Source of the DNA: Pseudomonas sp. GOM6
GTDB lineage: Bacteria; Pseudomonadota; Gammaproteobacteria; Pseudomonadales; Pseudomonadaceae
Reading direction: 5' to 3'
Assembly: GCF_029537485.1 (NCBI RefSeq)
Contig: NZ_JARPUS010000013.1
Coordinates: forward strand, 81,367 to 145,366
Length of the DNA stretch: 64,000 nt
Shown: positions 8,674-18,329 of the stretch, one piece after another
How the letters are laid out: each line of letters opens with the position of its first letter
Position numbering within the stretch: position 1 is the first letter of the stretch
The notes under the pieces: generated by a model
The model's input: only the letters and a program-made list of their open reading frames with translations
Database searches by the model: none
Told to the model about the DNA's origin: nothing
Made by a program: the position numbers and the translations under genes

Positions 8674-9948
8674 ATGACCATCGACCCGCAACGCCTGCTG
8701 CGCGACCTGTTCGCCACCGCCATCGCCGCCGCCCATCCCGATCAGGTTCTGGCCGACCACCTGCCCGCCGACCGCAGCGGCAAGGTCATCGTCATCGGTG
8801 CCGGCAAGGCCGCTGCAGCCATGGCCGCGGTGATCGAACGCGAGTGGCAGGGCGAGGTCAGCGGCCTGGTGGTGACCCGCTACGAGCACGGTGCCGACTG
8901 CAGCAAGATCGAAGTGGTCGAGGCCGCCCACCCGGTGCCGGACGATGCCGGCGAGCGCGTCGCCCGCCGTGTGCTTGAGCTGGTCAGCAACCTCAGCGAA
9001 GACGACAAGGTGATCTTCCTGCTCTCCGGCGGCGGCTCCTCCCTGCTGGCCCTGCCGGCCGAGGGCATCTCCCTGGCCGACAAGCAGGCGATCAACAAGG
9101 CGCTGCTGCGCTCTGGCGCCGCCATCGATGAAATGAACTGCGTGCGCAAGCACCTCTCGGCGATCAAGGGCGGTCGCCTGGCCAAGGCCAGCTGGCCGGC
9201 CAGCGTCTACACCTACGCGATTTCCGACGTGCCCGGCGACGAAGCCACGGTCATCGCCTCCGGCCCCAGCGTCGGCGACCCGACCACCTCAGCGCAAGCT
9301 TTGGCGATTCTCGAGCATTACCAGATCGACATTCCGGCCAACGTGCGCGCCTGGCTGCAGGACCCGCGCTCGGAAACGGTCAAGCCGGGCGATCCGTGCC
9401 TGGCGCGCAGCCACTTCCAGCTGATCGCCACGCCGCAACAGTCGCTCGACGCCGCCGCCGAACGCGCCCGCGAAGCCGGCTTCACCCCGCTGATTCTCGG
9501 TGACCTGGAAGGCGAGTCGCGGGAGGTGGCCAAGGTACACGCCGGCATCGCCCGTCAGGTGGTGCTGCATGGCCAGCCGATCAAGCCACCCTGCGTGATT
9601 CTTTCCGGCGGCGAAACCACCGTCACCGTGCGCGGCAACGGCCGCGGCGGGCGCAACGCCGAATTCCTGCTTAGCCTCACCGCCTGCCTCAAGGGCCTGC
9701 CCGGCGTCTATGCGCTGGCCGGCGACACCGACGGCATCGACGGCTCCGAAGACAATGCCGGCGCCATCATGACGCCCTATAGCTTCGCCCGGGCCGGCCT
9801 GCAGCAGCTGGATGCCGAGGCCGAACTGGCCAACAACAACGGCTACGGCTACTTCGCCGCACTCGACGAACTGGTGGTCACCGGCCCGACCCGTACCAAC
9901 GTCAACGACTTCCGCGCCATTCTGATCCTCGAGGCCTCTGCCCAATGA
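8674..9948 (+). CDS. ttuD: Glycerate 2-kinase of the MOFRL family (TtuD, often annotated hydroxypyruvate reductase)
   Basis: A 424-residue protein of the MOFRL/class II glycerate kinase family. It shows the N-terminal VIVIGAGKAAAAMA and LLSGGGSSLL segments, CVRKHLSAIKGGRLA, and the C-terminal RGGRNAEFLLSL and AGDTDGIDGSEDNAGA motifs. The family was named after Agrobacterium TtuD, called a hydroxypyruvate reductase; related enzymes phosphorylate glycerate to 2-phosphoglycerate. Placed directly after the glycerate-forming GlxR and overlapping pyruvate kinase by 4 bases, the kinase role makes the pathway continuous to glycolysis. I took ATG 8674 (MTIDPQRLLRDLF), since the upstream in-frame extension runs through repeat DNA. 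Confidence 0.9.
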   Translation: MTIDPQRLLRDLFATAIAAAHPDQVLADHLPADRSGKVIVIGAGKAAAAMAAVIEREWQGEVSGLVVTRYEHGADCSKIEVVEAAHPVPDDAGERVARRVLELVSNLSEDDKVIFLLSGGGSSLLALPAEGISLADKQAINKALLRSGAAIDEMNCVRKHLSAIKGGRLAKASWPASVYTYAISDVPGDEATVIASGPSVGDPTTSAQALAILEHYQIDIPANVRAWLQDPRSETVKPGDPCLARSHFQLIATPQQSLDAAAERAREAGFTPLILGDLEGESREVAKVHAGIARQVVLHGQPIKPPCVILSGGETTVTVRGNGRGGRNAEFLLSLTACLKGLPGVYALAGDTDGIDGSEDNAGAIMTPYSFARAGLQQLDAEAELANNNGYGYFAALDELVVTGPTRTNVNDFRAILILEASAQ

Positions 9949-11360
9949 CTCCGAACAAGAAAGCCAAGATTCTTGCCACCCTCGGCCCGGCCGTAAAAGG
10001 CATCGACGACATTCGCCAGCTGGTCGAAGCCGGGGTGAACATCTTCCGCCTCAACTTCAGCCACGGCGAACACGCCGACCACGCCCAGCGCTACCAGTGG
10101 GTGCGCGAGGTCGAGCGTCAGCTCGGCTGCCCGGTCGGCATCCTCATGGACCTGCAGGGGCCGAAACTGCGGGTCGGTCGCTTCGCCGGCGGCAAGACCC
10201 AGCTGTTCAAGGGCCAGGCCTTCCGCCTCGACCTCGACGCCACGCCGGGCAACGACGTGCGGGTCAACCTGCCGCATCCGGAAATCATCGCCGCGCTGGA
10301 GCCGGGCATGAGCCTGCTGCTGGATGACGGCCGCCTGCGCCTGGAAGTGACCGCCAAGCATGCCGATGCCATCGACACCATCGTCATCGCCGGTGGCGAG
10401 CTGTCCGACCGCAAGGGCGTCAACGTGCCGGAAGCGGTGCTGCAGCTGTCGCCGCTGACCGCCAAGGACCGCGCCGACCTGGCCTTTGGTCTGGAGCTGG
10501 GCGTGGACTGGGTGGCGCTGTCCTTCGTCCAGCGTCCGGAAGACATCATCGAGGCGCGCGCGCTGATCGGTGACAAGGCCGCGCTGATGGCCAAGATCGA
10601 GAAGCCCTCGGCGGTGCAGCACGTCGAAGCCATCGCCCGCCTGTGCGACGCGATCATGGTGGCCCGCGGCGACCTCGGTGTGGAAGTGCCGGCGGAGAAC
10701 GTGCCGCGCATCCAGAAGGACATCGTCCGCGTCTGCCGCCAGCTCGGCCGGCCGGTGGTGGTGGCCACGCAGATGCTCGAATCCATGCGCTTCTCCCCCG
10801 CCCCGACCCGAGCCGAGGTCACCGACGTGGCCAACGCCGTGGCCGAAGGCGCCGATGCCGTGATGCTGTCGGCCGAGACCGCCTCCGGGGACTACCCGCT
10901 GGAAACCGTGCAGATGATGAGCAAGATCATCCGCCAGGTGGAAAACGGCCCGGACTACCAGGCCCAGCTCGACGTCGCACGCCCGCAGGCCGAGGCCACG
11001 GCGAGCGACGCCATCAGCTGCGCCATCCGCCGGATCAGCGCGATCCTGCCGGTCGCCGCCCTGGTCAATTACACCGAGTCCGGCGCCTCCAGCCTGCGCG
11101 CCTCGCGTGAGCGGCCAAAGACGCCGATCCTCAGCCTGACGCCGAGCCTGGAGGTGGCGCGCAAGCTCACCGTGGCCTGGGGCATTTACTCGGTGATCAA
11201 CGCGCGCCTGGGCAAGATCGATGAAGTCAGCAGCACCGCGCTGGAGATCGCCCGCAGCCAGGGCTTCGCCGGGATTGGCGATACCGTGGTGATCACCGCC
11301 GGCGTGCCGCTGGGCCAGCCCGGCAGCACCAACCTGCTGCGCATCGAGCAGCTCGGCTGA
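9945..11360 (+). CDS. pyk: Pyruvate kinase
   Basis: A 471-residue glycolytic enzyme transferring phosphate from phosphoenolpyruvate to ADP. It shows the N-terminal KAKILATLGP, substrate segment FRLNFSHG, DLQGPKLRVG, the catalytic-lysine MAKIEKPSAV, the signature MVARGDLGVEVP and ATQMLESM. Its start overlaps the ttuD stop (ATGA), so it is translationally coupled to the glyoxylate operon. The operon therefore carries its own last step after enolase. This is the operon-linked copy, distinct from the usual housekeeping pykA. Confidence 0.97.
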   Translation: MTPNKKAKILATLGPAVKGIDDIRQLVEAGVNIFRLNFSHGEHADHAQRYQWVREVERQLGCPVGILMDLQGPKLRVGRFAGGKTQLFKGQAFRLDLDATPGNDVRVNLPHPEIIAALEPGMSLLLDDGRLRLEVTAKHADAIDTIVIAGGELSDRKGVNVPEAVLQLSPLTAKDRADLAFGLELGVDWVALSFVQRPEDIIEARALIGDKAALMAKIEKPSAVQHVEAIARLCDAIMVARGDLGVEVPAENVPRIQKDIVRVCRQLGRPVVVATQMLESMRFSPAPTRAEVTDVANAVAEGADAVMLSAETASGDYPLETVQMMSKIIRQVENGPDYQAQLDVARPQAEATASDAISCAIRRISAILPVAALVNYTESGASSLRASRERPKTPILSLTPSLEVARKLTVAWGIYSVINARLGKIDEVSSTALEIARSQGFAGIGDTVVITAGVPLGQPGSTNLLRIEQLG

Positions 11361-11364
11361 TGCC

Positions 11365-12276
11365 ATGGTCCTGGCCAGCGGCTTTCGCGCCCTGCTCTGC
11401 GCCTTCGCGCAGATCTTCCTGCAGCAGCGCCCGGGCTTCGGCCTGGCGGTGCTGCTGGCGCTGCTGGTCGGGGCACCCAACCTGCTCGGTGATGCACTGC
11501 TCGGTGCCTTGGCCGGCAACCTGGTGGCGCAGCGGCGCGGCTACGCCCAGGCCGATATCGACATCGGCCTGTACGGCTACAACGGCGCACTGATCGGCCT
11601 GCTGCTGAGCCTCAAGCTGGCCTGGACGCCCCTGCTGCCACTGCTGGTGGTGACCCTGGCCGGGGCCTCCTGCCTGATGCTCAAGCCCTGGATGCAGGCC
11701 CTGCGCGAACGCCGCTGGCTGCCTGCCTATACCCTGCCGTTCGTGCTGTGCGGCTGGGCGCTGCCGGGGCTGGTCAGCCTGCTGCAGCTGCCCCTGGTGC
11801 CCGCTGCGCCGCCCGTGGCGCTGGTCGACAGCGGCTGGCAGGCGTTCGTCGAAGCGACCCTGCGCGGTCTGGGCCAGGTGATCTTTCTCGACCATCCGCT
11901 GGCCGGGCTATGCCTGCTGGTCGGCCTGTTTCTCAACGCGCCGCGCGCCGCGACCTGGGCGCTGGCCGCCGCCGCGCTGCCGGTGGCCCTGGCGCTGCTC
12001 AATGCCCCCGCCTCGCCTGTGGTGCTGCAGGGCCTGCTCGGGTACAGCCCGGTACTGGCCGTCGTCGCCCTGACCCAGCTCTATCGCCGTCCCTGGGCGC
12101 CGCTGGCCGCGCTGCTGCTTAGCCTGGTGCTGCAACCGGGCTTCAGCGCCCTGGGCCTGGCGCCGCTGACCATGCCGTTCATCCTCGCCTGCTGGCTGGT
12201 GCTGGCCAGCGACCGTCTGCTGCGCCGCGCCGCCACGGGCTGCGCGCCCTTGCCAGAGTCGCGACGCATTCCCTAG
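11365..12276 (+). CDS. Urea transporter family membrane protein
   Basis: A 303-residue, very hydrophobic protein of the SLC14-type urea transporter family. The key visible segment is GLYGYNGALIGLLLSL near residue 72, the pore signature of these channels. A weaker second half (LLGYSPVLAVVALTQLYRR) is consistent with the internal two-fold repeat. It starts 4 bases after the pyk stop, so it is probably the last gene of the operon, and a terminator follows at 12285. Urea is released by allantoin breakdown together with glyoxylate, which would explain the linkage. Substrate is inferred from family only. Confidence 0.78.
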   Translation: MVLASGFRALLCAFAQIFLQQRPGFGLAVLLALLVGAPNLLGDALLGALAGNLVAQRRGYAQADIDIGLYGYNGALIGLLLSLKLAWTPLLPLLVVTLAGASCLMLKPWMQALRERRWLPAYTLPFVLCGWALPGLVSLLQLPLVPAAPPVALVDSGWQAFVEATLRGLGQVIFLDHPLAGLCLLVGLFLNAPRAATWALAAAALPVALALLNAPASPVVLQGLLGYSPVLAVVALTQLYRRPWAPLAALLLSLVLQPGFSALGLAPLTMPFILACWLVLASDRLLRRAATGCAPLPESRRIP

Positions 12277-12284
12277 GCTTGTAC

Positions 12285-12311
12285 CCCTGCGCCCATCCGG
12301 CGCAGGGTTTT
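12285..12311 (+). terminator. Intrinsic terminator after the urea transporter gene
   Basis: A 9-bp GC-rich stem (CCCTGCGCC/GGCGCAGGG) with a 5-base loop followed by TTTT, 9 bases past the stop codon. It likely ends the gcl operon before the K+ channel gene. Confidence 0.8.
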
Positions 12312-12332
12312 CGAGCACAAGGAACAGGCACC

Positions 12333-13172
12333 ATGGATCAGCCGCACAGCTGGCGCGAGCGTCTCTACATCATCATCTTCCACACCGATACGCCGGCCGG
12401 ACAGCGCTTCGACAACTGGCTGCTGGCCTGCATCCTGGCCAGCCTGGTGGTGGTGATGCTGGACAGCATCCAGAGCATTCACCAGCAGTACGGCGTCTGG
12501 CTGTTCAGCATCGAGTGGGTGTTCACCGCGCTGTTCGCCGTCGAATACGGCCTGCGTCTGTACTGCTCGCCCAAGCCGCTGCGCTACGCCTTCAGCTTCT
12601 TCGGCCTGATCGACCTGCTGGCCATCCTGCCGGCGTTCATCGGCCTGTTCTACGACGGTGGCCAGTACCTGATGGTGGTGCGTGCCCTGCGTCTGGTGCG
12701 GGTGTTCCGCGTGCTCAAGCTGAGCCCGTACATGAAGCAGGCCAACTTCCTGCTCACCGCGCTGCGCGGCAGCCAGCAGAAGATCATCGTGTTCTTCGTC
12801 AGCATCGCCACGCTGGTCACGGTGTTCGGCGCCATGATGTACGTGATCGAGGGGCCGCAGCACGGCTTCACCAGCATCCCCAAGGGCATCTACTGGGCCA
12901 TCGTCACCCTGACCACCGTGGGCTTCGGCGATGTGGTGCCGCAAACCCCGCTGGGCCAGGCGCTGGCCTCGCTGGTGATGATCACCGGCTACTCGGTGAT
13001 CGCCGTGCCCACCGGCATCTTCGGCGCCGAACTGGCCAACGCCATGCGCGAGCACGGCCGCCTGCGCCGCCCCTGCCCCAGCTGCAGCAAGGTCGAGCAC
13101 GAACCCAACGCCGCCTTCTGCGACCGTTGCGGCAATCCCTTGTATCCGCGCCAGAGTGATACGACGCAGTGA
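12333..13172 (+). CDS. Voltage-gated potassium channel subunit with C-terminal zinc ribbon
   Basis: A 279-residue inner-membrane Kv-type channel. Four voltage-sensor helices end in an arginine-rich S4 (RALRLVRVFRVLKL, about 117-130). The pore domain follows, with selectivity filter TTVGFGD at 194-200. The cytosolic tail holds four cysteines (248, 251, 263, 266) in a CPSC...CDRC arrangement that looks like a zinc ribbon. AAGGAACAG precedes the chosen ATG; in-frame codons upstream lie in the terminator hairpin. A P. aeruginosa homologue sits at the same place next to the pyk operon. Gating by voltage is inferred from S4. Confidence 0.93.
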   Translation: MDQPHSWRERLYIIIFHTDTPAGQRFDNWLLACILASLVVVMLDSIQSIHQQYGVWLFSIEWVFTALFAVEYGLRLYCSPKPLRYAFSFFGLIDLLAILPAFIGLFYDGGQYLMVVRALRLVRVFRVLKLSPYMKQANFLLTALRGSQQKIIVFFVSIATLVTVFGAMMYVIEGPQHGFTSIPKGIYWAIVTLTTVGFGDVVPQTPLGQALASLVMITGYSVIAVPTGIFGAELANAMREHGRLRRPCPSCSKVEHEPNAAFCDRCGNPLYPRQSDTTQ

Positions 13173-13178
13173 TGCCGA

Positions 13179-13493
13179 TCAGTAGCTGAAGCTGCGCCCA
13201 AGCCCCGCCGGCACACCACTGCTGTCGGTCGGCTGCCAGGGGCCCTGTGGGCTACTGGCCCAGCTCCAGCCAGGGTTCCAGCGGTAGTAGACGCGCTCGC
13301 GGTAATAGACCTTATGGCTGCCCTGCAGCACATACACGCCCAGGCTCGGGTCCCAGTAGGCATTGCCGCCGGGCGGCGGCGCATAGCGCGGGTGGCTCTG
13401 CTGGCGCACCGGCTCGCCCCGATCCGGCAGCTGCGGCTGTAGCGAGCAGCCCGCCAGTGCCAGCAGCCCCAACAGCGTCAGCGCGGCGCGCAT
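13179..13493 (-). CDS. Small lipoprotein at the end of the ccm operon
   Basis: A 104-residue protein with a lipoprotein signal peptide ending in the lipobox LAGC (Cys about residue 15). It is followed by a proline- and tyrosine-rich mature region with repeated aromatic motifs (VYYRERVYYRWNPGW). I do not recognise a function. The ATG at 13493 overlaps the ccmI stop (TGATG), so it is co-translated with the last ccm gene. A GTG one codon upstream is possible. Confidence 0.75.
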   Translation of the reverse strand: MRAALTLLGLLALAGCSLQPQLPDRGEPVRQQSHPRYAPPPGGNAYWDPSLGVYVLQGSHKVYYRERVYYRWNPGWSWASSPQGPWQPTDSSGVPAGLGRSFSY

Positions 13494-14707
13494 CACTGTG
13501 CCTGTTCCGGGCTATCGATCAGCAACTGCTGAGCTTCCTTCGTGCTGCTGGGAATCGCCTGACCGCGGCCGATCCACTCGCCCTGGGTCGCCACGCCGCT
13601 GCGCGAGATACGCGCCGCCAGTTGCACCTGCGGGAAGCTGGAGAGCTTGAGCTGCTCCATCATCGCGTCCTGATCGCTCAGCTCCACCGTCGCCGGCAGA
13701 TCGGCCACCGTCAGGCGCTTGACCGCCAGCGGCATGGGCGGGCCAGACGCGGCGCGAGCGAAAACGAACACGCTGTCGCCAGGCTCTACCTTGGCCTTGA
13801 CCTCAGGAGCCAGGTCGACCGTGACCTTTATCGCCGCCATCGACTTGTTCACCACCTCGGGCTGCGTCGCCGGCTCGGGCATTGCCGCTTGTGCCGGCTG
13901 GCCAGCCTGTTCACGCGCACGATCGATTCCAACCTGGATGGACTCTCGCGCCGGGTCATCTGCCGGCATCTGCGCCAGCAGGCGCTGCCAGTAGTCCACG
14001 GCGTCACTGAAACGCTCGTCTTCGAAGGCGGCAATGCCAAGCAGACCCAGGCTGGTGGTTTCCGCCGGATCCGCCTTCAGGGCTTCATCGGTCAGCGCCT
14101 GCATCTGCGCGTTCCACTGCTTGCCGTTGGCGAAGTACAGCGCCTGGGCCCACTGCCCGAGCAGCTCGGGCGCGCGATCCGCCAGACGTGCGGCTTGCTC
14201 ATAAGCCTTGGCGGCCTCGGCAGGCCGACCATTGCCCATCTGCATGCGCCCGAGGAAATACCAGGCCTCGGCGGAGTCCGGGTTTTGCGCCACGGCCTGC
14301 TGCAGGCGGACGGTCATCTGTTCCATGCTCGGCTGCTGGCCAAGGGAGGCAATTTGCTGACTGGCGCCCCAGTGCCAGTACAGGCCGAAAGCCAGGCCCG
14401 GCACAGCCAGGGCGACCAGCAGCGGCAGCGCCTTGCCAAGCCGACGTGAACGGCTCGGGCCATTGGCCTCTGTGTCGGCCAGCAGCTCACGACCGGCCTC
14501 CGCCTGGCCAGCCTCGAACTGTTCGGCGGTCAGGGTGCCTGCGTCACGCTGCGCGGTGAGTTCTGCCAAACGTTCCTGGTACAGGGCCACGTTCAGTGCG
14601 GTGCGGTCTTCTTCGGCCTGGGCACGGCGGCCACGGAGCACGGGAATCAGCAGAAAAGCCGTGCCGACCAGCAGCAACAGGCCGACGGCGAGCCAGAATT
14701 CGATCAT
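13493..14707 (-). CDS. ccmI: Cytochrome c biogenesis protein CcmI (CycH)
   Basis: A 404-residue apocytochrome c chaperone. An N-terminal membrane helix ([20 protein letters not shown]) and a coiled/cytosolic segment come first. A second helix around residues 92-112 follows, then periplasmic TPR repeats ([27 protein letters not shown]). The C-terminal region resembles CcmI beta domains ([25 protein letters not shown]). It delivers apocytochrome to the CcmF/H haem ligation complex. Its start overlaps the ccmH stop by one base. Confidence 0.95.
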   Translation of the reverse strand: MIEFWLAVGLLLLVGTAFLLIPVLRGRRAQAEEDRTALNVALYQERLAELTAQRDAGTLTAEQFEAGQAEAGRELLADTEANGPSRSRRLGKALPLLVALAVPGLAFGLYWHWGASQQIASLGQQPSMEQMTVRLQQAVAQNPDSAEAWYFLGRMQMGNGRPAEAAKAYEQAARLADRAPELLGQWAQALYFANGKQWNAQMQALTDEALKADPAETTSLGLLGIAAFEDERFSDAVDYWQRLLAQMPADDPARESIQVGIDRAREQAGQPAQAAMPEPATQPEVVNKSMAAIKVTVDLAPEVKAKVEPGDSVFVFARAASGPPMPLAVKRLTVADLPATVELSDQDAMMEQLKLSSFPQVQLAARISRSGVATQGEWIGRGQAIPSSTKEAQQLLIDSPEQAQ

Positions 14708-15189
14708 CAGTCTTGGGTATCCCGGTCTTGTTTCAGCAGAGCGTCCAGGCGCTCACGTTCGGCACGACTCAAAGCCGCCTGCTCGGGGGCCGCTTCGACC
14801 TTGCGCCGGCGCAGCACCAACACGCAGAGCATCACGGCACCTACGCCCAGCAGGCCGAAAGGCCCGTACCAGAGCAGCCAGGTACGGCTGTCCAGCGGTG
14901 GTTTGTACATCACGAAGTCGCCGTAGCGCATGACCAGGAAATCGACGATCTCCTTATCACTGCGCCCCTCGTCCAGCATGCGATAGATCTCGCGGCGCAG
15001 GTCGGTGGCGATGGGGGCATCGGAGTCGGCGATATTCTGGTTCTGGCACTTGGGGCAGCGCAGTTCTTCGGTGAGGCTACGGAAACGCTCGCGCTCCACT
15101 TCGTCCCTGAACTCATAGGTGTCGATGGCGGCACGGGCCACGCCGATCAGGCTCAGGCCCAGCAGACAGGCAAGCAACAGGCGCTTCAC
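14707..15189 (-). CDS. ccmH: Cytochrome c maturation thiol protein CcmH
   Basis: A 160-residue protein with signal peptide, a periplasmic thiol domain carrying the redox motif LRCPKCQN, and a C-terminal membrane helix ([25 protein letters not shown]). It keeps apocytochrome CxxCH cysteines reduced for haem attachment. The start is a GTG at 15189 inside the overlap with the ccmG stop (GTGA), preceded by GGAGGA. A much longer open frame upstream overlaps ccmG and is not the real start. Confidence 0.95.
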   Translation of the reverse strand: MKRLLLACLLGLSLIGVARAAIDTYEFRDEVERERFRSLTEELRCPKCQNQNIADSDAPIATDLRREIYRMLDEGRSDKEIVDFLVMRYGDFVMYKPPLDSRTWLLWYGPFGLLGVGAVMLCVLVLRRRKVEAAPEQAALSRAERERLDALLKQDRDTQD

Positions 15190-15719
15190 TGTTTTTCCTC
15201 CAGCAGCGCCTGGTAACGCGGCGCCAGCTCCTGACGCCAGACGCGCTCGTCGATGGCCCCCACGTACTTGTGACGGATGATGCCCTGGGCATCGATCAGG
15301 AAGGTCTCCGGCGCGCCGTACACGCCCAGGTCCAGGCCCAGGCTGCCCTTGGCATCGATCAGGGTGCGCTGGTACGGATCGAGGTAATCCTTCAACCATT
15401 GGCGTGCAGCATCGGCGTCGTCCTTGTAGTTGACGCCGTAGATGGTCACGCCGGCCTTGGCCAGGCTGTTGAGCATCTGGTGCTCGGCCTTGCAGGTCGG
15501 GCACCAGGTGGCCCACACATTGATCAGCGCAGGGCCCTTGAAGTCAGCCTGGGTAATCAGCGTCTGCGGCGCTTCCAGGTCCGGCAGGCTGAAGCTCGGC
15601 AGCGGCTTGTCGATCAGCGCCGAAGGCAACTCCTGCGGGTCGAGGAACAGGCCCTTGTAGAGAAATGCCGCCATGCCGAGAAATAGCGCCAGCGGCACCA
15701 GCAGAATCAGTCGTTTCAT
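15186..15719 (-). CDS. ccmG: Thiol:disulfide oxidoreductase CcmG (DsbE)
   Basis: A 177-residue membrane-anchored periplasmic thioredoxin-fold protein. An N-terminal uncleaved anchor is followed by the active-site motif WATWCPTC, the GVNYKDD loop and the cis-proline segment GVYGAPETFLID typical of CcmG. It passes electrons to CcmH or apocytochrome during c-type cytochrome assembly. Overlaps both neighbours by 4 bases. Confidence 0.97.
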   Translation of the reverse strand: MKRLILLVPLALFLGMAAFLYKGLFLDPQELPSALIDKPLPSFSLPDLEAPQTLITQADFKGPALINVWATWCPTCKAEHQMLNSLAKAGVTIYGVNYKDDADAARQWLKDYLDPYQRTLIDAKGSLGLDLGVYGAPETFLIDAQGIIRHKYVGAIDERVWRQELAPRYQALLEEKQ

Positions 15720-17704
15720 GCAGCGGCTTCCTTGAGACCGAGAACGTCACGCACGCGGGTGCGCACCTTGACCCGATAGCGCGGGTCGAAGGCCGCCAGC
15801 AGCCCGCCCAGGCCCATCATCAGGCCACCCAGCCAGATCCAGCGCACGTAGGGCTTGATATGGACACGCACGGCCCAGGCGCCATTTTCCAGCGGCTCAC
15901 CGAGGGCGACGTAGAGGTCGCGGGTGAAGCCGGCGTCGATGCCGGCCTCGGTCATCGGCATCTGCTGCACGGTGTACAGACGCTTCTCCGGGTGCAGCAC
16001 GGCGACTTCCTCGCCGTCCTCCAGCACGCGCACGGTGCCTTTGTCCGAGGTGAAGTTGGGGCCCTCGAAGTGCTTGGCGCCCTCGAAGACGAAGACATAG
16101 CCACCGAGTTCGAGCGATTCCCCCGGTGCCAGGCGCAGGTCACGCTCGGCACTGCTGTGGCTGACCAGCACGACGCCGATGGCGCAGACAGCGATACCCA
16201 GATGCGCCATCTGCATTCCCCAATAGCTGCTGGACAGGCTGCGCACACCTTTGATCAGGCCCTTGTGACGGCACTTGTCGAGCAGGTCGCGCACACCGGC
16301 AAGCGACACCCAGAACGCCAGCAGGAATACCGCCAGCACGCTCCAGTGGAAATCACCGAACACCCAGCTAGCGACAAAGCCCAATACCACGGCGCCAATC
16401 AGCACCGGCGTGAGCATGCCGCGCAGCCACTTGACCGGCGTGTCCTTCCAGCGCACCAGCACACCGACCGCCAGCACCAGCATCAGCAGCCCCATCAGCG
16501 GTACGAACAGGGCATTGAAGTATGGCGGACCGACCGACAGCTTGGCGCCGGTCAAGGCATCCAGCACCAGCGGGTAAAGCGTGCCGAGCAGGATCATCGA
16601 GGCCGCCACCACCAGCACCAGGTTGTTGGCCAGCAGGAAGGTTTCCCGCGACCACAGGGCGAAACCTATCTGGCTCTTGACCACGGGCGCGCGCACGGCA
16701 AACAGTGCCAGTGAACTGCCGACCACGATCAGCAAGAAGATCAGGATGAAGACACCGCGCTCCGGATCGTTGGCGAAGGCATGTACCGAGGTGAGTACAC
16801 CGGAACGAACCAGGAAGGTGCCGAGCAGGCTGAGGGAGAACGCGGCGATGGCCAGCAGTACGGTCCAGCTCTTGAACACGCCGCGCTTCTCGGTCACGGC
16901 CAGCGAGTGGATCAGCGCGGTACCGACCAGCCAGGGCATGAACGAGGCATTTTCCACCGGGTCCCAGAACCACCAGCCGCCCCAGCCCAGCTCGTAGTAG
17001 GCCCACCAGGAGCCCAGGGCGATGCCGACGCCCAGAAAGGCCCAGGCGACGATGGTCCACGGGCGCGACCAGCGCGCCCAGGCTGCATCCAGCTTGCCGC
17101 CGAGCAGTGCGGCGATGGCGAAGGCGAAGGCCACGGAGAAGCCGACATAGCCCATGTACAACATCGGCGGGTGAACGATCAGGCCGAAGTCCTGCAGCAG
17201 CGGATTGAGGTCACGGCCATCAGCCGGGGTATCTATCAGCAGGCGCTCGAAGGGGTTGCTGGTGACGATCATGAACAGCAGAAAGCCGATGCTGATCATG
17301 CCCATCACCGCCAAGACGCGCGCCAGCATCACCTCTGGCAACTGGCGCGAGAAGATCGCCACGGCGAAGGTCCAACCGGCAAGAATCAGGGCCCACAGCA
17401 GCAGCGAGCCCTCGTGCGCGCCCCACACGGCGCTGAACTTGTAGTACCAGGGCAAGGCGCTGTTGGAGTTGTTGGCCACGTAGGCCACGGAAAAGTCATC
17501 CGCCATGAAGGCCCAGGTCAGGCAGGCGAAGGAGAACGCCAGCATGGCGAACTGGCCCCAGGCCGCCGGCTGGGCCAGGCCCATCCACTGGCGATCACCG
17601 AGCCAGGCGCCGATCAAGGGCACGGTCGCCTGGACGATGGCCAGGCACAGGGCCAGGATCAGGGCCACATGCCCTAGCTCCGGAATCATCAGCGCGGCAT
17701 TCAT
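15716..17704 (-). CDS. ccmF: Haem lyase subunit CcmF
   Basis: A 662-residue polytopic inner-membrane protein of the haem-handling family. The tryptophan-rich WWD domain ([20 protein letters not shown]) is present, with haem-ligand histidines in adjacent helices and a large C-terminal periplasmic domain ([32 protein letters not shown]). It takes haem from holo-CcmE and attaches it to apocytochrome c. Full family length. Confidence 0.98.
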   Translation of the reverse strand: MNAALMIPELGHVALILALCLAIVQATVPLIGAWLGDRQWMGLAQPAAWGQFAMLAFSFACLTWAFMADDFSVAYVANNSNSALPWYYKFSAVWGAHEGSLLLWALILAGWTFAVAIFSRQLPEVMLARVLAVMGMISIGFLLFMIVTSNPFERLLIDTPADGRDLNPLLQDFGLIVHPPMLYMGYVGFSVAFAFAIAALLGGKLDAAWARWSRPWTIVAWAFLGVGIALGSWWAYYELGWGGWWFWDPVENASFMPWLVGTALIHSLAVTEKRGVFKSWTVLLAIAAFSLSLLGTFLVRSGVLTSVHAFANDPERGVFILIFLLIVVGSSLALFAVRAPVVKSQIGFALWSRETFLLANNLVLVVAASMILLGTLYPLVLDALTGAKLSVGPPYFNALFVPLMGLLMLVLAVGVLVRWKDTPVKWLRGMLTPVLIGAVVLGFVASWVFGDFHWSVLAVFLLAFWVSLAGVRDLLDKCRHKGLIKGVRSLSSSYWGMQMAHLGIAVCAIGVVLVSHSSAERDLRLAPGESLELGGYVFVFEGAKHFEGPNFTSDKGTVRVLEDGEEVAVLHPEKRLYTVQQMPMTEAGIDAGFTRDLYVALGEPLENGAWAVRVHIKPYVRWIWLGGLMMGLGGLLAAFDPRYRVKVRTRVRDVLGLKEAAA

Positions 17705-18156
17705 TGTTTAGCCTCGTCTGCGGCCGGCAGCTTGCCGCTCTCCTTGAGCGCCTTGGTCACTTCAGGCGGCATGTAGTTTTCGTCGTGCTTAGCCAGCACT
17801 TCATCGGCGATCAGCACACCCTCGGCATTCAGCTTGCCCAGGGCGACGATGCCCTGCTCCTCGCGGAACAGGTCTGGCAGGATGCCGCGGTAGCGGATGG
17901 TCACGTTCTTGGCGAAATCGGTGACCACGAATTCGACGTCCAGCGAATCGGCAGAACGCTTCACCGAGTCTTTGGCCACCATGCCACCAGCCCGGATGCG
18001 GGTATCTTGCGGCGCCTCGCCATTGGCGATCTGGGTCGGCGTGTAGAACAGATTGATGTTCTCCTGCAGCGCCGACAGGGCCAGGCCCACGGCGGCGGAG
18101 ACACCCACCAGAATGGCCAGGACGATATACAGACGTTTCTTGCGGACCGCGTTCAC
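17701..18156 (-). CDS. ccmE: Periplasmic haem chaperone CcmE
   Basis: A 151-residue protein with one N-terminal membrane anchor and an OB-fold domain. The covalent haem-binding histidine lies in the motif [13 protein letters not shown]. It receives haem from CcmC/CcmD and hands it to CcmF. The start codon is a GTG overlapping the ccmD stop. Confidence 0.97.
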   Translation of the reverse strand: MNAVRKKRLYIVLAILVGVSAAVGLALSALQENINLFYTPTQIANGEAPQDTRIRAGGMVAKDSVKRSADSLDVEFVVTDFAKNVTIRYRGILPDLFREEQGIVALGKLNAEGVLIADEVLAKHDENYMPPEVTKALKESGKLPAADEAKQ

Positions 18157-18329
18157 TGTTGTTTCTCCCGGCGCAAACGGCGCGCCTCGTCTTGCAGATA
18201 ACGCCGGCGCGCCAGGATCGGCAGCGCGACATTCAGGGCCAGAACAGCCAGGCTAATGCCGTAGGCCGACCACACATAGGGGCCGTGGTGCCCCATGGCA
18301 AGGAACTCGCCGAAGGTTTCGAAACTCAT
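18153..18329 (-). CDS. ccmD: Small haem exporter subunit CcmD
   Basis: A 58-residue membrane protein between ccmC and ccmE, easily missed because of its size. It begins [20 protein letters not shown], the conserved CcmD start, followed by one transmembrane helix ([20 protein letters not shown]) and a basic, charged tail. It overlaps both neighbours by 4 bases. It assists release of holo-CcmE from the CcmABC complex. Confidence 0.95.
   Translation of the reverse strand: MSFETFGEFLAMGHHGPYVWSAYGISLAVLALNVALPILARRRYLQDEARRLRREKQQ

Noticed and set aside
9849..11519. 556-codon open frame on the minus strand opposite pyk
   Set aside because: Antisense to a clear pyruvate kinase gene, and it also spans the ttuD-pyk and pyk-transporter junctions. 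No recognisable protein.
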